64,000 nucleotides of DNA from CAZJDM01 sp964544765 (GTDB lineage: Bacteria; Bdellovibrionota_B; Oligoflexia; CAYFLR01), in contig CAZJDM010000001.1 in assembly GCA_964544765.1 (NCBI GenBank), positions 48,260 through 112,259 on the forward strand. The letters run 5' to 3'. Shown piece by piece: positions 1-9,093 of the stretch (the first letter of the stretch is position 1; every line of letters starts with the position of its first letter). The translations under genes were made by a program, and so were the position numbers. Below the pieces are notes generated by a model, which was given only the letters and a program-made list of their open reading frames with translations, did no database searches and was not told where the DNA came from.

Positions 1-810
1 TTAGTATTTATGAATAAAGTTTCCAAAACCAAAGTTTCATCTTTATTAGAAGAAATCATCTCCCAAACAGAATTTCTTTCTTTTTTAGAAAAATCAGACC
101 CTGAAACATTCTCTGATCGCTTTGAAAATATTCATGAATTAAAAAACTCTATCATGGCTATGGAAGAACTAAAACCATTATCTCTAGATGACTACCTTCA
201 AACCGTCAGCCTCCAATCTATGCCTGAAGAAAGTAATGAGGAAAGAGATGTAAATCAACACGAAGTTGTTTCTTTCATGACTCTTCACTCGGCAAAAGGA
301 CTTGAATTTCCTTATGTTTTTATAACCGGTGTAGAGGACGGTTTAATTCCGCATTATAATAGTACTTATGAAGTACAATCCTTTGAGGAGGAAAGGCGCC
401 TTTTTTATGTTGGTATGACTAGAGCCATGAAAAAGCTTTTTTTAACGTATTGTATGCGCCGATTCGAACACGGCAAATATATTACCCCCATGCCCTCTCC
501 CTTTCTGGATGAAATCCCCGCTCAATATTTTAATCAATCTGAAATATCTACAACTTCTGACTATAATTCTTCATTACCATCCCCACTACCTTCCTCATTT
601 AAAGAAATAACCAACCCCATTTGCAAAGAGACCAATAATGATGTATCTTCCTTTACGATAGGGCAGAAAGTAATTCATAAAACCTTTGGTATCGGTCGGG
701 TTTTAAAAAGAGTTACAGGCCATAGTGGTGATAAAATTACCGTTTTTTTCGATATTTGTGGAGAAAAAACTATATTACCTGAGTATTTATCTGCTTTTAA
801 ACAAACTTAA
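1..810 (+). CDS. UvrD/PcrA-type superfamily 1 DNA helicase, C-terminal part (cut by window edge)
   Basis: The frame is open from base 1, so only the C-terminal 269 codons are visible. SF1 helicase motif V ([17 protein letters not shown], then [10 protein letters not shown]) and motif VI ([14 protein letters not shown]) are clear; these bind ATP and couple it to 3'-5' unwinding of DNA in UvrD/PcrA/Rep enzymes used in repair and replication restart. A low-complexity Ser/Pro linker follows, then a C-terminal module ([18 protein letters not shown]) like the Tudor-like domain of PcrA/UvrD that contacts RNA polymerase. PcrA or UvrD cannot be told apart without the N-terminus. The stop codon overlaps by one base a possible upstream ATG of the next gene. 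Confidence 0.93.
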   Translation, partial: LVFMNKVSKTKVSSLLEEIISQTEFLSFLEKSDPETFSDRFENIHELKNSIMAMEELKPLSLDDYLQTVSLQSMPEESNEERDVNQHEVVSFMTLHSAKGLEFPYVFITGVEDGLIPHYNSTYEVQSFEEERRLFYVGMTRAMKKLFLTYCMRRFEHGKYITPMPSPFLDEIPAQYFNQSEISTTSDYNSSLPSPLPSSFKEITNPICKETNNDVSSFTIGQKVIHKTFGIGRVLKRVTGHSGDKITVFFDICGEKTILPEYLSAFKQT

Positions 811-835
811 TGCGGACTTCGTCCGCTAGCCGCAT
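810..835. repeat. Compact GC-rich palindrome at the helicase/mnmG junction
   Basis: Right after the helicase stop codon lies a perfect 6-bp stem with a 3-nt loop (GCGGAC ttc GTCCGC, 812-826), nested in a second self-complementary pair, ATGCGG (810-815) with CCGCAT (830-835). It is much more GC-rich than its surroundings. It ends one base before the likely mnmG start codon at 837. It could be a small mobile palindromic element or a translation-coupling hairpin; no other copy was noticed in the window. Confidence 0.6.
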
Positions 836-836
836 T

Positions 837-2720
837 ATGAATTCTTCTACACAAAATTTTGATGTTTTAGTTATTGGAGCTGGTCATGCTGGCGTTGAGG
901 CCTCTTTAGCTACTGCTAGATTAGGTCTTAAAACCTGTTTAATTACTATGAATTTAGATCATATAGCTTCCATGTCTTGCAATCCATCAATAGGCGGAAC
1001 AGCTAAAGGACATTTAGTTCGAGAAATTGATACTTTAGGTGGGCAAATGGGTAAAACTATTGATATGGCTGGAATCCATTTTAGAACCTTGAATGCTTCC
1101 AAGGGCCCGGCTGTTCGTTCTTCTAGAGCCCAGGCTGACAAGGATCTTTACCGTCGACTTATGACAAGAACTATCCAACTCCAACCTAACTTATCTATTA
1201 GGCAAGATACGGTAGAAAACATAATATACACCAATTCTGAAGTTACTGGAGTTAAAACCAAGCTTGGTCTACACCTATTAAGCAATCATTTGATCTTGAC
1301 TACCGGAACTTTTTTAAATGGTTTAATCCACACCGGTAATAAAAACTTTGCCGCTGGACGTTTAGGTGATCAACATTGTACCGGGATAACCCATTGTCTT
1401 CAGCAAGCCGGGTTTACAACAGGACGTTTAAAAACAGGAACCCCTCCTCGTTTAGATGGTAAAACAATCGATTTTAACCAAATGGAATCACAAGAAGGAG
1501 ATATTGATTTTACACCTTTTTCTTATTCCAATCGTTTTAATGGAGTCGAAAATAAGGTTCTGTGTCATATAACCTACACCAATTCATCTACTCATGACAT
1601 CATTAGAAACAACTTCAATCGTTCTCCTTTATTTACCGGTACTATTAAAGGTATAGGTCCACGTTACTGTCCCAGCATCGAAGACAAAGTTAACCGTTTT
1701 GCCAATCGCGATCGTCATCAAGTATTTATTGAGCCTGAAGGATTGGATTGTAATGAATATTATCCTAACGGAATTTCAACCAGCTTACCATATGATGTTC
1801 AAATTGATTTTCTGCATCAAATTCCCGGCCTACAAGACGCTCAAATAACTCGACCTGGATATGCTGTTGAATATGATTTTATTAACCCAATCCAATTATT
1901 TCCAACTTTAGAGTCTAAATCTTATAGTGGACTCTATTTTGCTGGACAAATTAATGGTACCTCTGGATATGAGGAAGCAGCCGCTCAAGGTTTGATAGCG
2001 GGTATAAATGCCGCTAATTCAATTTTAAAGCGTCCACCTTTCATTCTAAATCGCAATGAGTCATATATAGGAGTTCTAATTGATGATTTAATCACTAAAG
2101 GGGCTTCTGAGCCCTATAGAATGTTTACCTCACGCGCCGAATTTAGGCTGCTATTACGAGAAGATAACACAGATGAACGTCTTCTAACCAAAGGTTATGA
2201 ACTAGGTCTTATTGATAGTGATATCTACAACGATTTTAAATCTGAACAAAACACCAAAACCATTGTAACCCAGCAACTTGCTCAGTCACATTTAGCTTTA
2301 AATTCTCCAGTGAAAAATTTCTTCTTATCTCGAAATCTACCAGTTCCATCTGGTTCTTGCTCCTATAAAACATTGTTGAAAAGAACCGAATTTGATTACC
2401 AGCTACTTTATGATCTAGATCCTTCTCTTCCCACTGTATCAAGCTATTTAAAAAGAAAGATTAAATTTGATATAAAACTTGAAGGCTATATCCAACGACA
2501 ACAAGCTGAAATTAATCGTCTTAGCCAATTAGAACAAATAAAAATTCCCAATAATATGAACTATCGCTTGGTTAAAGGATTATCTAACGAGGTTGTCGAA
2601 ATCTTAATACGAACACTTCCTCAAACCTTAGGTCAGGTATCACGAATACAGGGAATTACTCCAGCCGCTATTTCTATTCTGTATTTATATGTAAAACGGC
2701 ATCTTGAGGAATCCATTTAA
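837..2720 (+). CDS. mnmG: tRNA uridine-5-carboxymethylaminomethyl(34) synthesis enzyme MnmG (GidA)
   Basis: FAD-dependent subunit that, with the GTPase MnmE, installs the (carboxymethyl)aminomethyl group on wobble U34 of certain tRNAs in the cytoplasm. The N-terminal FAD-binding Rossmann motif [12 protein letters not shown] is near residue 12. The family block [21 protein letters not shown] follows, and later [13 protein letters not shown] and [20 protein letters not shown], all diagnostic of MnmG. The ATG at 837 gives 627 residues, the usual length; an in-frame ATG at 810 would add nine residues encoded by a palindrome and is less likely. mnmE is not in the window. rsmG, the usual downstream partner, is missing. 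Confidence 0.96.
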   Translation: MNSSTQNFDVLVIGAGHAGVEASLATARLGLKTCLITMNLDHIASMSCNPSIGGTAKGHLVREIDTLGGQMGKTIDMAGIHFRTLNASKGPAVRSSRAQADKDLYRRLMTRTIQLQPNLSIRQDTVENIIYTNSEVTGVKTKLGLHLLSNHLILTTGTFLNGLIHTGNKNFAAGRLGDQHCTGITHCLQQAGFTTGRLKTGTPPRLDGKTIDFNQMESQEGDIDFTPFSYSNRFNGVENKVLCHITYTNSSTHDIIRNNFNRSPLFTGTIKGIGPRYCPSIEDKVNRFANRDRHQVFIEPEGLDCNEYYPNGISTSLPYDVQIDFLHQIPGLQDAQITRPGYAVEYDFINPIQLFPTLESKSYSGLYFAGQINGTSGYEEAAAQGLIAGINAANSILKRPPFILNRNESYIGVLIDDLITKGASEPYRMFTSRAEFRLLLREDNTDERLLTKGYELGLIDSDIYNDFKSEQNTKTIVTQQLAQSHLALNSPVKNFFLSRNLPVPSGSCSYKTLLKRTEFDYQLLYDLDPSLPTVSSYLKRKIKFDIKLEGYIQRQQAEINRLSQLEQIKIPNNMNYRLVKGLSNEVVEILIRTLPQTLGQVSRIQGITPAAISILYLYVKRHLEESI

Positions 2721-2730
2721 CAAACCGGAT

Positions 2731-2774
2731 CTCCCATTAAATTCGAAAGCTTCGCAATCAAATTATAGTGGGAG
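2731..2774. terminator. Possible weak terminator hairpin after mnmG
   Basis: CTCCCA (2731-2736) pairs with TGGGAG (2769-2774), enclosing a smaller CGAA/TTCG hairpin, and is followed by a T-rich stretch. The loop is long and the stem short, so termination is only plausible. Confidence 0.3.
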
Positions 2775-2824
2775 TTTATCTATTTTAGTTAAAGAAGCGA
2801 TGTTATTACCAGCTTTTTATCGAA

Positions 2825-2840
2825 TGTTTCACGTGAAACT
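2825..2840. other. parS: parS centromere site
   Basis: TGTTTCACGTGAAACT matches the bacterial parS consensus (TGTTTCACGTGAAACA) at 15 of 16 positions; the inner 14 bases are a perfect palindrome. It lies about 140 bp upstream of parA and parB. In characterised systems ParB dimers bind parS, switch state with CTP and spread along DNA, while ParA drives origin segregation. Position next to mnmG, parA and parB argues that the replication origin is near this window. Confidence 0.93.
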
Positions 2841-2866
2841 TTTTCAAATTAATCTGATCTGTTTAA

Positions 2867-2894
2867 TTGACACACAACATTAGTCTGTTATGAT
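2867..2894 (+). promoter_or_regulatory. Candidate sigma70 promoter P1 for parAB
   Basis: TTGACA (2867-2872) and TATGAT (2889-2894) are separated by 16 bp. The site is just downstream of parS, so ParB spreading could affect it (inference). Confidence 0.55.
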
Positions 2895-2916
2895 AACCAT
2901 TAATACAATAATATAT

Positions 2917-2945
2917 TTGACATTACAGTACTTTTCTATTTTAAT
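2917..2945 (+). promoter_or_regulatory. Candidate sigma70 promoter P2 for parAB
   Basis: TTGACA (2917-2922) and TTTAAT (2940-2945) are separated by 17 bp, about 30 bp before the parA start codon. It stands in tandem with P1. Confidence 0.5.
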
Positions 2946-2977
2946 TTGAGAGTATCCAATTGAATTGTGGAGGTTTT

Positions 2978-3832
2978 ATGGCAAAGATCATTTCCATTTC
3001 AAATCAGAAAGGCGGCGTTGGCAAAACTACTACAGCGGTTAATTTAGCATCATCCTTAGCAACATCCAATAAAAGAACCCTTTTAATCGACCTAGATCCT
3101 CAGGCCAACTCATGTAGCGGCCTCGGAGTACGCATACCAGACGGATCACCCCATATTTATAGTGTTTTAATAGGTAAGAAGAAAATAAAACAGATAATAC
3201 TTAAGTCCACCATTAAAGGACTCGACCTAGCCCCATCCAACCCTGATTTGTATGGGGTCGAAGTAGAATTATCCCAAACAATTGCCCGTGAATATAAATT
3301 AAAAGACGCCCTAGAACCGGTTTTACCCTATTACGATTTCATCCTGATCGATTGTCCTCCAGCACTAGGAATATTAACCATTAATGCTCTAACCGCCTCT
3401 AACTCGGTATTAATTCCCCTCCAATGTGAATATTATGCCCTAGAAGGACTTAGTAATTTACTAAATACATTTAAACTGGTACAACGCATTAATTCTGACC
3501 TTTTTCTCGAAGGTATTTTATTTACTATGTACGACAAACGAAACAACATTTGTAATCAGGTTGTTAAAGAAGTTTCTGCACGCTTTAAAAATTATATTTT
3601 TTCCACCATAATTCCTCGCAATGTAAAGCTATCTGAAGCTCCGAGCCATGAACAACCTATTTTGTTATATGATTATAATTCCTCAGGTTGTAAAGCTTAC
3701 TTAAAACTATCTAGAGAAATAATCAGAAAAAATCTGCAACAAAAACAATCTGTGGTTACCACTAAATCAATTCCTAATAAGGTTATTAATTATAATAGCA
3801 AGAATTCATCAATTTCAGGGAGGGGATTATGA
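2978..3832 (+). CDS. parA: Chromosome-partitioning ATPase ParA (Soj)
   Basis: Deviant Walker-type ATPase that moves ParB-parS complexes along the nucleoid. The P-loop with its signature lysine is NQKGGVGKTTTAVNLA (residues 9-24); DLDPQANSCSGLG and FILIDCPPALG follow as expected. The ATG at 2978 is preceded by GGAGG at good spacing; a TTG further upstream is unlikely. At 284 residues it is about 30 longer than a minimal chromosomal ParA, owing to a basic, Ser/Asn-rich tail. Its stop overlaps the parB start (ATGA), so the two are probably translationally coupled. A parS site lies upstream. Confidence 0.96.
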   Translation: MAKIISISNQKGGVGKTTTAVNLASSLATSNKRTLLIDLDPQANSCSGLGVRIPDGSPHIYSVLIGKKKIKQIILKSTIKGLDLAPSNPDLYGVEVELSQTIAREYKLKDALEPVLPYYDFILIDCPPALGILTINALTASNSVLIPLQCEYYALEGLSNLLNTFKLVQRINSDLFLEGILFTMYDKRNNICNQVVKEVSARFKNYIFSTIIPRNVKLSEAPSHEQPILLYDYNSSGCKAYLKLSREIIRKNLQQKQSVVTTKSIPNKVINYNSKNSSISGRGL

Positions 3833-4740
3833 AAAAACGATCTGCCTTAGGAAATGGGGTTAATTCCCTTTTTTCTAGCGATGTTGATTTAGACAAAGGG
3901 CCCTCAGTGCAGGCTCCAGTTACCAAATCTACTAAAACCCCAGCTTCCGTGTTTCAAGCTCCAATTCATAAAATACAACCAAGTCTCTCTCAACCTAGAA
4001 AGCTTTTTCAAGATGAAGATTTAGAAGAGCTATCTAAATCCATTAAGGAGGTGGGAATTATCCAACCCCTTATAGTTAAAATGGATGAAAAAGACGATTC
4101 TTTTATGATTGTCGCTGGTGAACGTAGGTGGAGAGCTGCTCAGAAGGCCGGATTACACGAAGTACCAATAATTTTACGGGAATGCGACAATAAAGACATG
4201 CTAGAGATAGCATTAATTGAAAACATTCAAAGGCAAGATCTCAACGTTATTGAAGAAGCTGAAGCTTATCAAATGCTACAAATAAAATATAACCTCAATC
4301 AAGAAGATATCTCTAAAAAGGTTGGAAAAGACCGTACCACCATCACCAATACCTTGCGAATCCTAAAACTTCCTCCCGAAATTCAAAGAGATATTATTGA
4401 TGAAACCTTATCTATGGGTCATGCCCGAGCTCTTTTAGCTCTCGAAAATAAAGACCTACAACTTGAAGTCCGTAATTTAATTAAAATAAAGGACTTGAAT
4501 GTAAGACAAACGGAACAAATAATCCGAAAATTAAAACAAAAAAAAGACCAAAAAAACACCCTAAGCAGGGTTTATCAGGAAAATCCCAACCTACTTTTTT
4601 TGTCTGAATCACTACAAAAATATTTTGGGACCAAAGTCACAATTAAAGGACGTGGAAAAAAGGGAAAAATTGAGATATCCTATCATTCTTTCGATGACCT
4701 CGAAAGAATTTTAGATTTAATGAAGAGCAAAAATGCTTAA
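3829..4740 (+). CDS. parB: Chromosome-partitioning protein ParB (Spo0J)
   Basis: CTP-dependent DNA clamp that loads at parS. The N-terminal basic segment RSALGNGVNSLFS resembles the ParA-stimulating peptide. Then come IQPSLSQPRKLF, the CTP-binding motif GERRWRAAQKAGL (about residue 100), ENIQRQDLNVIEEAEAY and the helix-turn-helix NQEDISKKVGKDRTTITNTL that reads parS. The C-terminal dimerisation domain follows. The length of 303 residues is normal. It starts inside the parA stop codon, with the Shine-Dalgarno AGGGAGGGG inside parA. Confidence 0.96.
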   Translation: MKKRSALGNGVNSLFSSDVDLDKGPSVQAPVTKSTKTPASVFQAPIHKIQPSLSQPRKLFQDEDLEELSKSIKEVGIIQPLIVKMDEKDDSFMIVAGERRWRAAQKAGLHEVPIILRECDNKDMLEIALIENIQRQDLNVIEEAEAYQMLQIKYNLNQEDISKKVGKDRTTITNTLRILKLPPEIQRDIIDETLSMGHARALLALENKDLQLEVRNLIKIKDLNVRQTEQIIRKLKQKKDQKNTLSRVYQENPNLLFLSESLQKYFGTKVTIKGRGKKGKIEISYHSFDDLERILDLMKSKNA

Positions 4741-4764
4741 TAATCAATTATTAGGAGTTTTTTA

Positions 4765-5169
4765 ATGAAAAATAAATCAAATCAAATGCCCACTTATAAG
4801 GAACAATCCGCTAATCAGGGTAAACGTGAACTAAAAGCTTTTTTGGAAAAAGGGAGTGAATTTGAAGGTAAATTGATTTTTGAAGGAACAGTTCGTTTAA
4901 ATGGCAAATTTACCGGTGAAATAGTCACGAATGATGTTTTAATTATAGGTGAAGATGCTGAGATTAACGCCAATATTGATGCTGGCAATATTATTTCAAG
5001 TGGAAAAGTAAATGGGAACATTATTACCCGAGAAAAGTTAGAATTATTAAGTCCCGGTGTATTAGTAGGCAATGTTGAGACACCATGTCTAAATATCCAA
5101 GAAGGGGTAATTTTTGATGGTAATTGTAAAATGACTCCTCCCAAAAATTCCTCTCCTACCAAGATATAA
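4765..5169 (+). CDS. Bactofilin family cytoskeletal protein
   Basis: Small beta-helix protein that polymerises into filaments without nucleotide. The 134-residue sequence has a short polar N-terminal tail, then a core of regularly spaced hydrophobic/Gly turns (FEGKLIFEGTVRLNGKFTGEI, GEDAEINANI, ISSGKVNGNI, LSPGVLVGNVET), the bactofilin (DUF583) pattern. In Myxococcus, bactofilins form scaffolds linked to ParAB and chromosome arrangement; the position 25 bp after parB with its own AGGAG ribosome-binding site suggests a similar link here (inference). The tail ends in a Pro/Ser/Lys-rich segment. Confidence 0.9.
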   Translation: MKNKSNQMPTYKEQSANQGKRELKAFLEKGSEFEGKLIFEGTVRLNGKFTGEIVTNDVLIIGEDAEINANIDAGNIISSGKVNGNIITREKLELLSPGVLVGNVETPCLNIQEGVIFDGNCKMTPPKNSSPTKI

Positions 5170-5187
5170 ATTAGGGAGATTCTTATT

Positions 5188-5802
5188 ATGACGTTGGATA
5201 TACTAAGATGGCCACACCCTATTTTATCTAAGGTGGCTGAACCCGTGACCGATTTTTCTAAAGACCTCTCTGACTTAGCTGAAGAAATGTTTGTAACCAT
5301 GAATGAGGCAAATGGAATTGGATTAGCTGCTCCACAAATTGGAAAATCTATTCGTATGTTTGTAATTCATATACCTTTTACTGAAGAAGACACTGATGAA
5401 ACAAACCACGTTGACACAGAGGTCACTTCCTCTCAAGAGGAAGATAAGAAAGATATTACCTTAGTTGAAGAATGGTGGCATAATCAGGACTTTGTATTTG
5501 TAAATCCTCAAATTATTTCTTCATCAGGTAAGGTAGTTTACAATGAAGGTTGTTTAAGTTTACCAGAAATCAATGAAGACATAACCCGGTATCAAAAGAT
5601 TAAGGTCAAATATTTTTCTTTAGATGGAGTAGAACATACTATTGAAGCCAATGATCTTTTTAGTGTATGTATTCAACATGAACTTGACCACTTAGATGGA
5701 AAGGTTTTTATTCAACGTCTTTCAAGATTAAAATTTAGCTTGCTTAAAAAAAGAATTTTAAAAGAAATAAAAGAAGCAGAAAAAAAGGATAATTTGTTAT
5801 AA
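5188..5802 (+). CDS. def: Peptide deformylase
   Basis: Metallohydrolase that removes the formyl group from the N-terminal methionine of new proteins. All three motifs are present: GIGLAAPQI (43-51), EGCLS (120-124) with the metal-ligand Cys, and HELDH (164-168) with both metal His and the catalytic Glu. At 204 residues it is longer than most because of an acidic insertion between about residues 65 and 100 (rich in Glu/Asp/Thr), placed just before the strand leading to the second motif. It overlaps fmt by one base, forming the common def-fmt operon. Confidence 0.96.
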   Translation: MTLDILRWPHPILSKVAEPVTDFSKDLSDLAEEMFVTMNEANGIGLAAPQIGKSIRMFVIHIPFTEEDTDETNHVDTEVTSSQEEDKKDITLVEEWWHNQDFVFVNPQIISSSGKVVYNEGCLSLPEINEDITRYQKIKVKYFSLDGVEHTIEANDLFSVCIQHELDHLDGKVFIQRLSRLKFSLLKKRILKEIKEAEKKDNLL

Positions 5803-6761
5803 TGGCAGCTCCTTATCGCATAATTTTCATGGGAACACCTGATTTTGCTCTTCCTAGCTTACGTTTATTGGCAGAAAATCCTTTATTAGACGTTGTTGCT
5901 ATTTTTTCTCAACCAGATCGCCAAGCTGGTAGGGGAAAAAAAGTTTCCGCTCCACCTGTCAAAATATTGGCATCTAAATTGGAAATTCCTCTCTATCAAC
6001 TTGAATCTCTAAAATCCAAAGAAGAAACCAAATCCCTTTTTCACCAATTAAAACCGGATTGCATAATAGTAGTGGCTTATGGATTATTTTTACCACGATG
6101 GCTTCTTAGCTTACCTCGCTGTGGTTGCCTTAATCTCCACCCTTCCTTACTACCCAAGTACCGTGGTCCTAGTCCAATCAATTTTACTCTTATAAACGGA
6201 GATACTCAAACAGGTATTACTGTAATAGCTATTAATGACCAAATGGATGCCGGTGATATCGTACATCAAAACACCTTCACAGTCTCTGTAGATGATACTT
6301 ATCAGTCATTACACGATAAGTTATCACTTTTTGGAGCTCGAGAACTAAACCAAATAACACCTAAATGGATCAGCGGGGAAATCGAAGCATCTGCTCAAAA
6401 TCATGAAACAGCTACCTTTACACAACTAATAAATAAAAGCGACGGTTTGATTGATTGGTCAAAAAGCTCTAAAACAATTGCAAATCAAGTACGGGCATTT
6501 GATCCGTGGCCCTCATCTTTTACTTTTTTAAATAATAAACGGATTCGTTTATTCAACTATACATTTGAATTTCCATCTTTTGATAAAAATGAATATCAAA
6601 CTGGACAGATAATTATTGCCAAAGAAATTATTGTGGTTCGAACCGGCGATGGATTTGTAGGTTTTAAAGAAATTCAAATGGAAGGAAAAAAACGTTTAAA
6701 AGTAAAAGAGTTCTTAATAGGAAATACCTTGAGTCAAGACGCTCAATTTAAAAACCAATAA
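5802..6761 (+). CDS. fmt: Methionyl-tRNA formyltransferase
   Basis: Transfers the formyl group of 10-formyl-tetrahydrofolate to initiator Met-tRNA. The start GTPDFALPSL, QPDRQAGRGKK, NLHPSLLPKYRGPSPI (catalytic Asn-His and the SLLPKYRG motif) and the INDQMDAGDIV block are diagnostic. A C-terminal OB-fold domain (about 205-310) follows, giving a normal length of 319 residues. The start codon shares one base with the def stop codon, so the opposing activities (formylation and deformylation) are made from one transcript. Confidence 0.97.
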   Translation: MAAPYRIIFMGTPDFALPSLRLLAENPLLDVVAIFSQPDRQAGRGKKVSAPPVKILASKLEIPLYQLESLKSKEETKSLFHQLKPDCIIVVAYGLFLPRWLLSLPRCGCLNLHPSLLPKYRGPSPINFTLINGDTQTGITVIAINDQMDAGDIVHQNTFTVSVDDTYQSLHDKLSLFGARELNQITPKWISGEIEASAQNHETATFTQLINKSDGLIDWSKSSKTIANQVRAFDPWPSSFTFLNNKRIRLFNYTFEFPSFDKNEYQTGQIIIAKEIIVVRTGDGFVGFKEIQMEGKKRLKVKEFLIGNTLSQDAQFKNQ

Positions 6762-6783
6762 ATTAACAGATTGAGGAATTCAT

Positions 6784-7434
6784 ATGACAATCATATCTCC
6801 TTCTATACTAGCAGCAGACTTACTAACCCTTGATAAAGAGATTGAACAACTATCTAAAGCAGGTGCAGACATGTTGCATCTGGACATTATGGATGGACAT
6901 TTTGTTCCAAACCTGACTTTTGGGCCACCTCTCATCAAGCAAATCAAGAAAAAATTTCCTAATTTACCCTTAGATGTCCATTTAATGATAACTAATGCCG
7001 AAACGGTAATAGATGATTATATTAATGCCGGAAGTGATTATATTTCAGTTCATCTGGAAGCAAATACTCATATACATCGAACTATTTCCAAAATTCAGGA
7101 TAATGGACTTAAAGCTGGTGTGGCTATTAATCCATCGACCCCTATATCTCTTTTAGATAATATTCTATATTTAACCGATTTTATTTTAATAATGTCGGTA
7201 AATCCTGGCTTTTCCTTTCAAAAATTTATTGAGCCAACTTTTAACAAAATATCTTCATTGAAAAGAAAAATAGATGAGAATGGATTTAAAGCTCAGATTG
7301 CAGTTGATGGCGGGGTTACTACAGAAAATTCTTCGACTCTTATTTCTAATGGAGCCGAAATATTGGTTTCAGGAAAAACTATCTTTGCCAGTAATGATTA
7401 TGCTGAAGTTATTAAATCTCTCAAATCACCTTAG
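6784..7434 (+). CDS. rpe: Ribulose-phosphate 3-epimerase
   Basis: Interconverts D-ribulose 5-phosphate and D-xylulose 5-phosphate in the pentose phosphate pathway. The TIM-barrel signatures are clear: SPSILAADLLTLDKEI at the N-terminus, MLHLDIMDGHFVPNLTFG with metal-binding His/Asp, LDVHLMI, the MSVNPGFSFQKFI block and VDGGVT near the end. The length of 216 residues is typical. It lies 22 bp after fmt in the same direction and is probably co-transcribed. Confidence 0.96.
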   Translation: MTIISPSILAADLLTLDKEIEQLSKAGADMLHLDIMDGHFVPNLTFGPPLIKQIKKKFPNLPLDVHLMITNAETVIDDYINAGSDYISVHLEANTHIHRTISKIQDNGLKAGVAINPSTPISLLDNILYLTDFILIMSVNPGFSFQKFIEPTFNKISSLKRKIDENGFKAQIAVDGGVTTENSSTLISNGAEILVSGKTIFASNDYAEVIKSLKSP

Positions 7435-7469
7435 GTTTTTAAATTAATTTATTTTCAGCAGGAGGAACA

Positions 7470-8978
7470 TTGAAAACTCTTCTTTTGAATGGGAATCAAC
7501 TATCAATTAATCAGGCAATAGAAGCAGTTACTCAAACTGTTAAATTAAAAATAGATACCAAATGTCTTCCTTATATTAATAAATCACGAAAGTTTATTGA
7601 AAATATAATCAACAAAGCGGAACCTGTTTATGGAGTAAACACTGGTTTTGGATTATTAAGCAATGAAAAAATTAAACAAAAAGATCTAAATGCTCTTCAA
7701 GAAAACTTAATCCGCAGTCATGCTGCTGGTGTTGGAAAACCACTGGATCCTCTAATCGTCAAACTAATCATACTTTTTAAAGCTAATAGCTTGATTATAG
7801 GTCATTCAGCTGTACGACCTATAATTATAGAACAGTTACTCAATTTATTTAATCAGGAAATTATACCAGTTGTTCCTCAAAAAGGTTCGGTAGGCGCAAG
7901 TGGTGATTTAGCTCCTTTAGCTCATTTATCTTTGGTATTAATGGGAGAGGGAGAAGCTTTTTATCGAGGTAAACGCATATCAGGATCGAAGGCTTTGAAA
8001 ATTGCTGGTTTAGATCCTATTAAACTATCTGCTAAAGAAGGATTATCATTAATCAACGGGACTCAAGTTATGACAGCCATTGGTTGTTGGGCTTATTATC
8101 TGGCGAATATTCTAGCTGATACTGCTGATGTGGTTGGCGCTACCACCTTAGATGCGCTTCAAGGCACTTTAGCCCCTTTTGATCCTGATATTCAAAGAGT
8201 TAGACCCCATCAAGGACAAGAAATAGTCGCCAATAATTTTTTAAAACTGTTAGAGGAGGATGAAATTCGTGAAAATCACAAAAATGATGACGATCGAGTT
8301 CAGGATCCTTATTCACTACGTTGTATCCCTCAAGTTCATGGAGCAGCTAGAGATATCATAGATCATGTAAAAACGGTTCTATCTAAAGAAATAAATTCAG
8401 TTACAGATAATCCTTTAGTCTTTCCTGAAAAAGACAAAATTCTTTCTGGTGGCAATTTTCACGGCCAGCCAGTGGCATTTGCCATGGATTACCTTGCTTT
8501 AGGCTGTGCCGAATTGGGAAGTATAGCCGAAAGGCGGATTGATAAGCTGGTCAATCCTATTTTTAATTTATTGCCGGCCTTTTTGGTAAAAAACAGCGGC
8601 TTAAATTCCGGTTTTATGATTCCCCACGTAGTTGCCGCCTCTTTAGTATCAGAAAACAAGATTTTATGTCACCCGGCTAGTATCGATTCAATTCCTACCT
8701 CGGCTGATAAAGAAGATCATGTCAGCATGGGAACCATTGCTGCTCGTAAATGTATAGATGTAATTTATAATGTTATGCATGTTCTGGCCATTGAAGTTAT
8801 AGCCGCCTGTCAAGGACTTGATTTTCATAAGCCACTTAAACCTGGCATTGGACCGCAAAAGGTTTACCAACATGTTCGTAAGAAAGTTCCTTTCTTTAAG
8901 AAAGACATTTTCTTTGGTCCTTATATCGAAGATATTAAGAAAGATATTGAAAAAGGGATGTTTGCGTCTATATTGTAA
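7470..8978 (+). CDS. hutH: Histidine ammonia-lyase (TTG start)
   Basis: Deaminates L-histidine to urocanate. The Ala-Ser-Gly triad that forms the MIO electrophile is at residues 143-145 (GSVGASGDLAPL); catalytic Tyr is in VYGVNTGFG (53-61). SH at 83-84 and the Glu in KEDHVSM match the substrate-reading residues of bacterial histidine enzymes rather than phenylalanine or tyrosine lyases. The start is TTG, placed after AGGAGG; no ATG fits. The length of 502 residues is normal. No hutU, hutI or hutG is nearby, so the rest of the pathway must lie elsewhere or be absent. Confidence 0.92.
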   Translation: MKTLLLNGNQLSINQAIEAVTQTVKLKIDTKCLPYINKSRKFIENIINKAEPVYGVNTGFGLLSNEKIKQKDLNALQENLIRSHAAGVGKPLDPLIVKLIILFKANSLIIGHSAVRPIIIEQLLNLFNQEIIPVVPQKGSVGASGDLAPLAHLSLVLMGEGEAFYRGKRISGSKALKIAGLDPIKLSAKEGLSLINGTQVMTAIGCWAYYLANILADTADVVGATTLDALQGTLAPFDPDIQRVRPHQGQEIVANNFLKLLEEDEIRENHKNDDDRVQDPYSLRCIPQVHGAARDIIDHVKTVLSKEINSVTDNPLVFPEKDKILSGGNFHGQPVAFAMDYLALGCAELGSIAERRIDKLVNPIFNLLPAFLVKNSGLNSGFMIPHVVAASLVSENKILCHPASIDSIPTSADKEDHVSMGTIAARKCIDVIYNVMHVLAIEVIAACQGLDFHKPLKPGIGPQKVYQHVRKKVPFFKKDIFFGPYIEDIKKDIEKGMFASIL

Positions 8979-9027
8979 CAAGTCTTCTAAATACCAGCTT
9001 GAAATAGTCGATATTTTTAAGTATACC

Positions 9028-9079
9028 CAAATAGCTCACCTTTGAGGTTGATTTATCGCCTTTACGATTGAGCTATTTG
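9028..9079. promoter_or_regulatory. 11-bp perfect inverted repeat upstream of cysteine desulfurase
   Basis: CAAATAGCTCA (9028-9038) is the exact reverse complement of TGAGCTATTTG (9069-9079), with a 30-nt loop. The right arm ends 14 bases before the start codon at 9094. It could be a leader hairpin controlling translation or an operator; no T-run follows, so it does not look like a terminator. Confidence 0.55.
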
Positions 9080-9093
9080 AGAGATACCTATAC

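Noticed and set aside
4815..5300. 161-codon minus-strand frame across bactofilin and def
   Set aside because: Antisense shadow of two well-supported genes; low-complexity Ser/Ile/Pro product.
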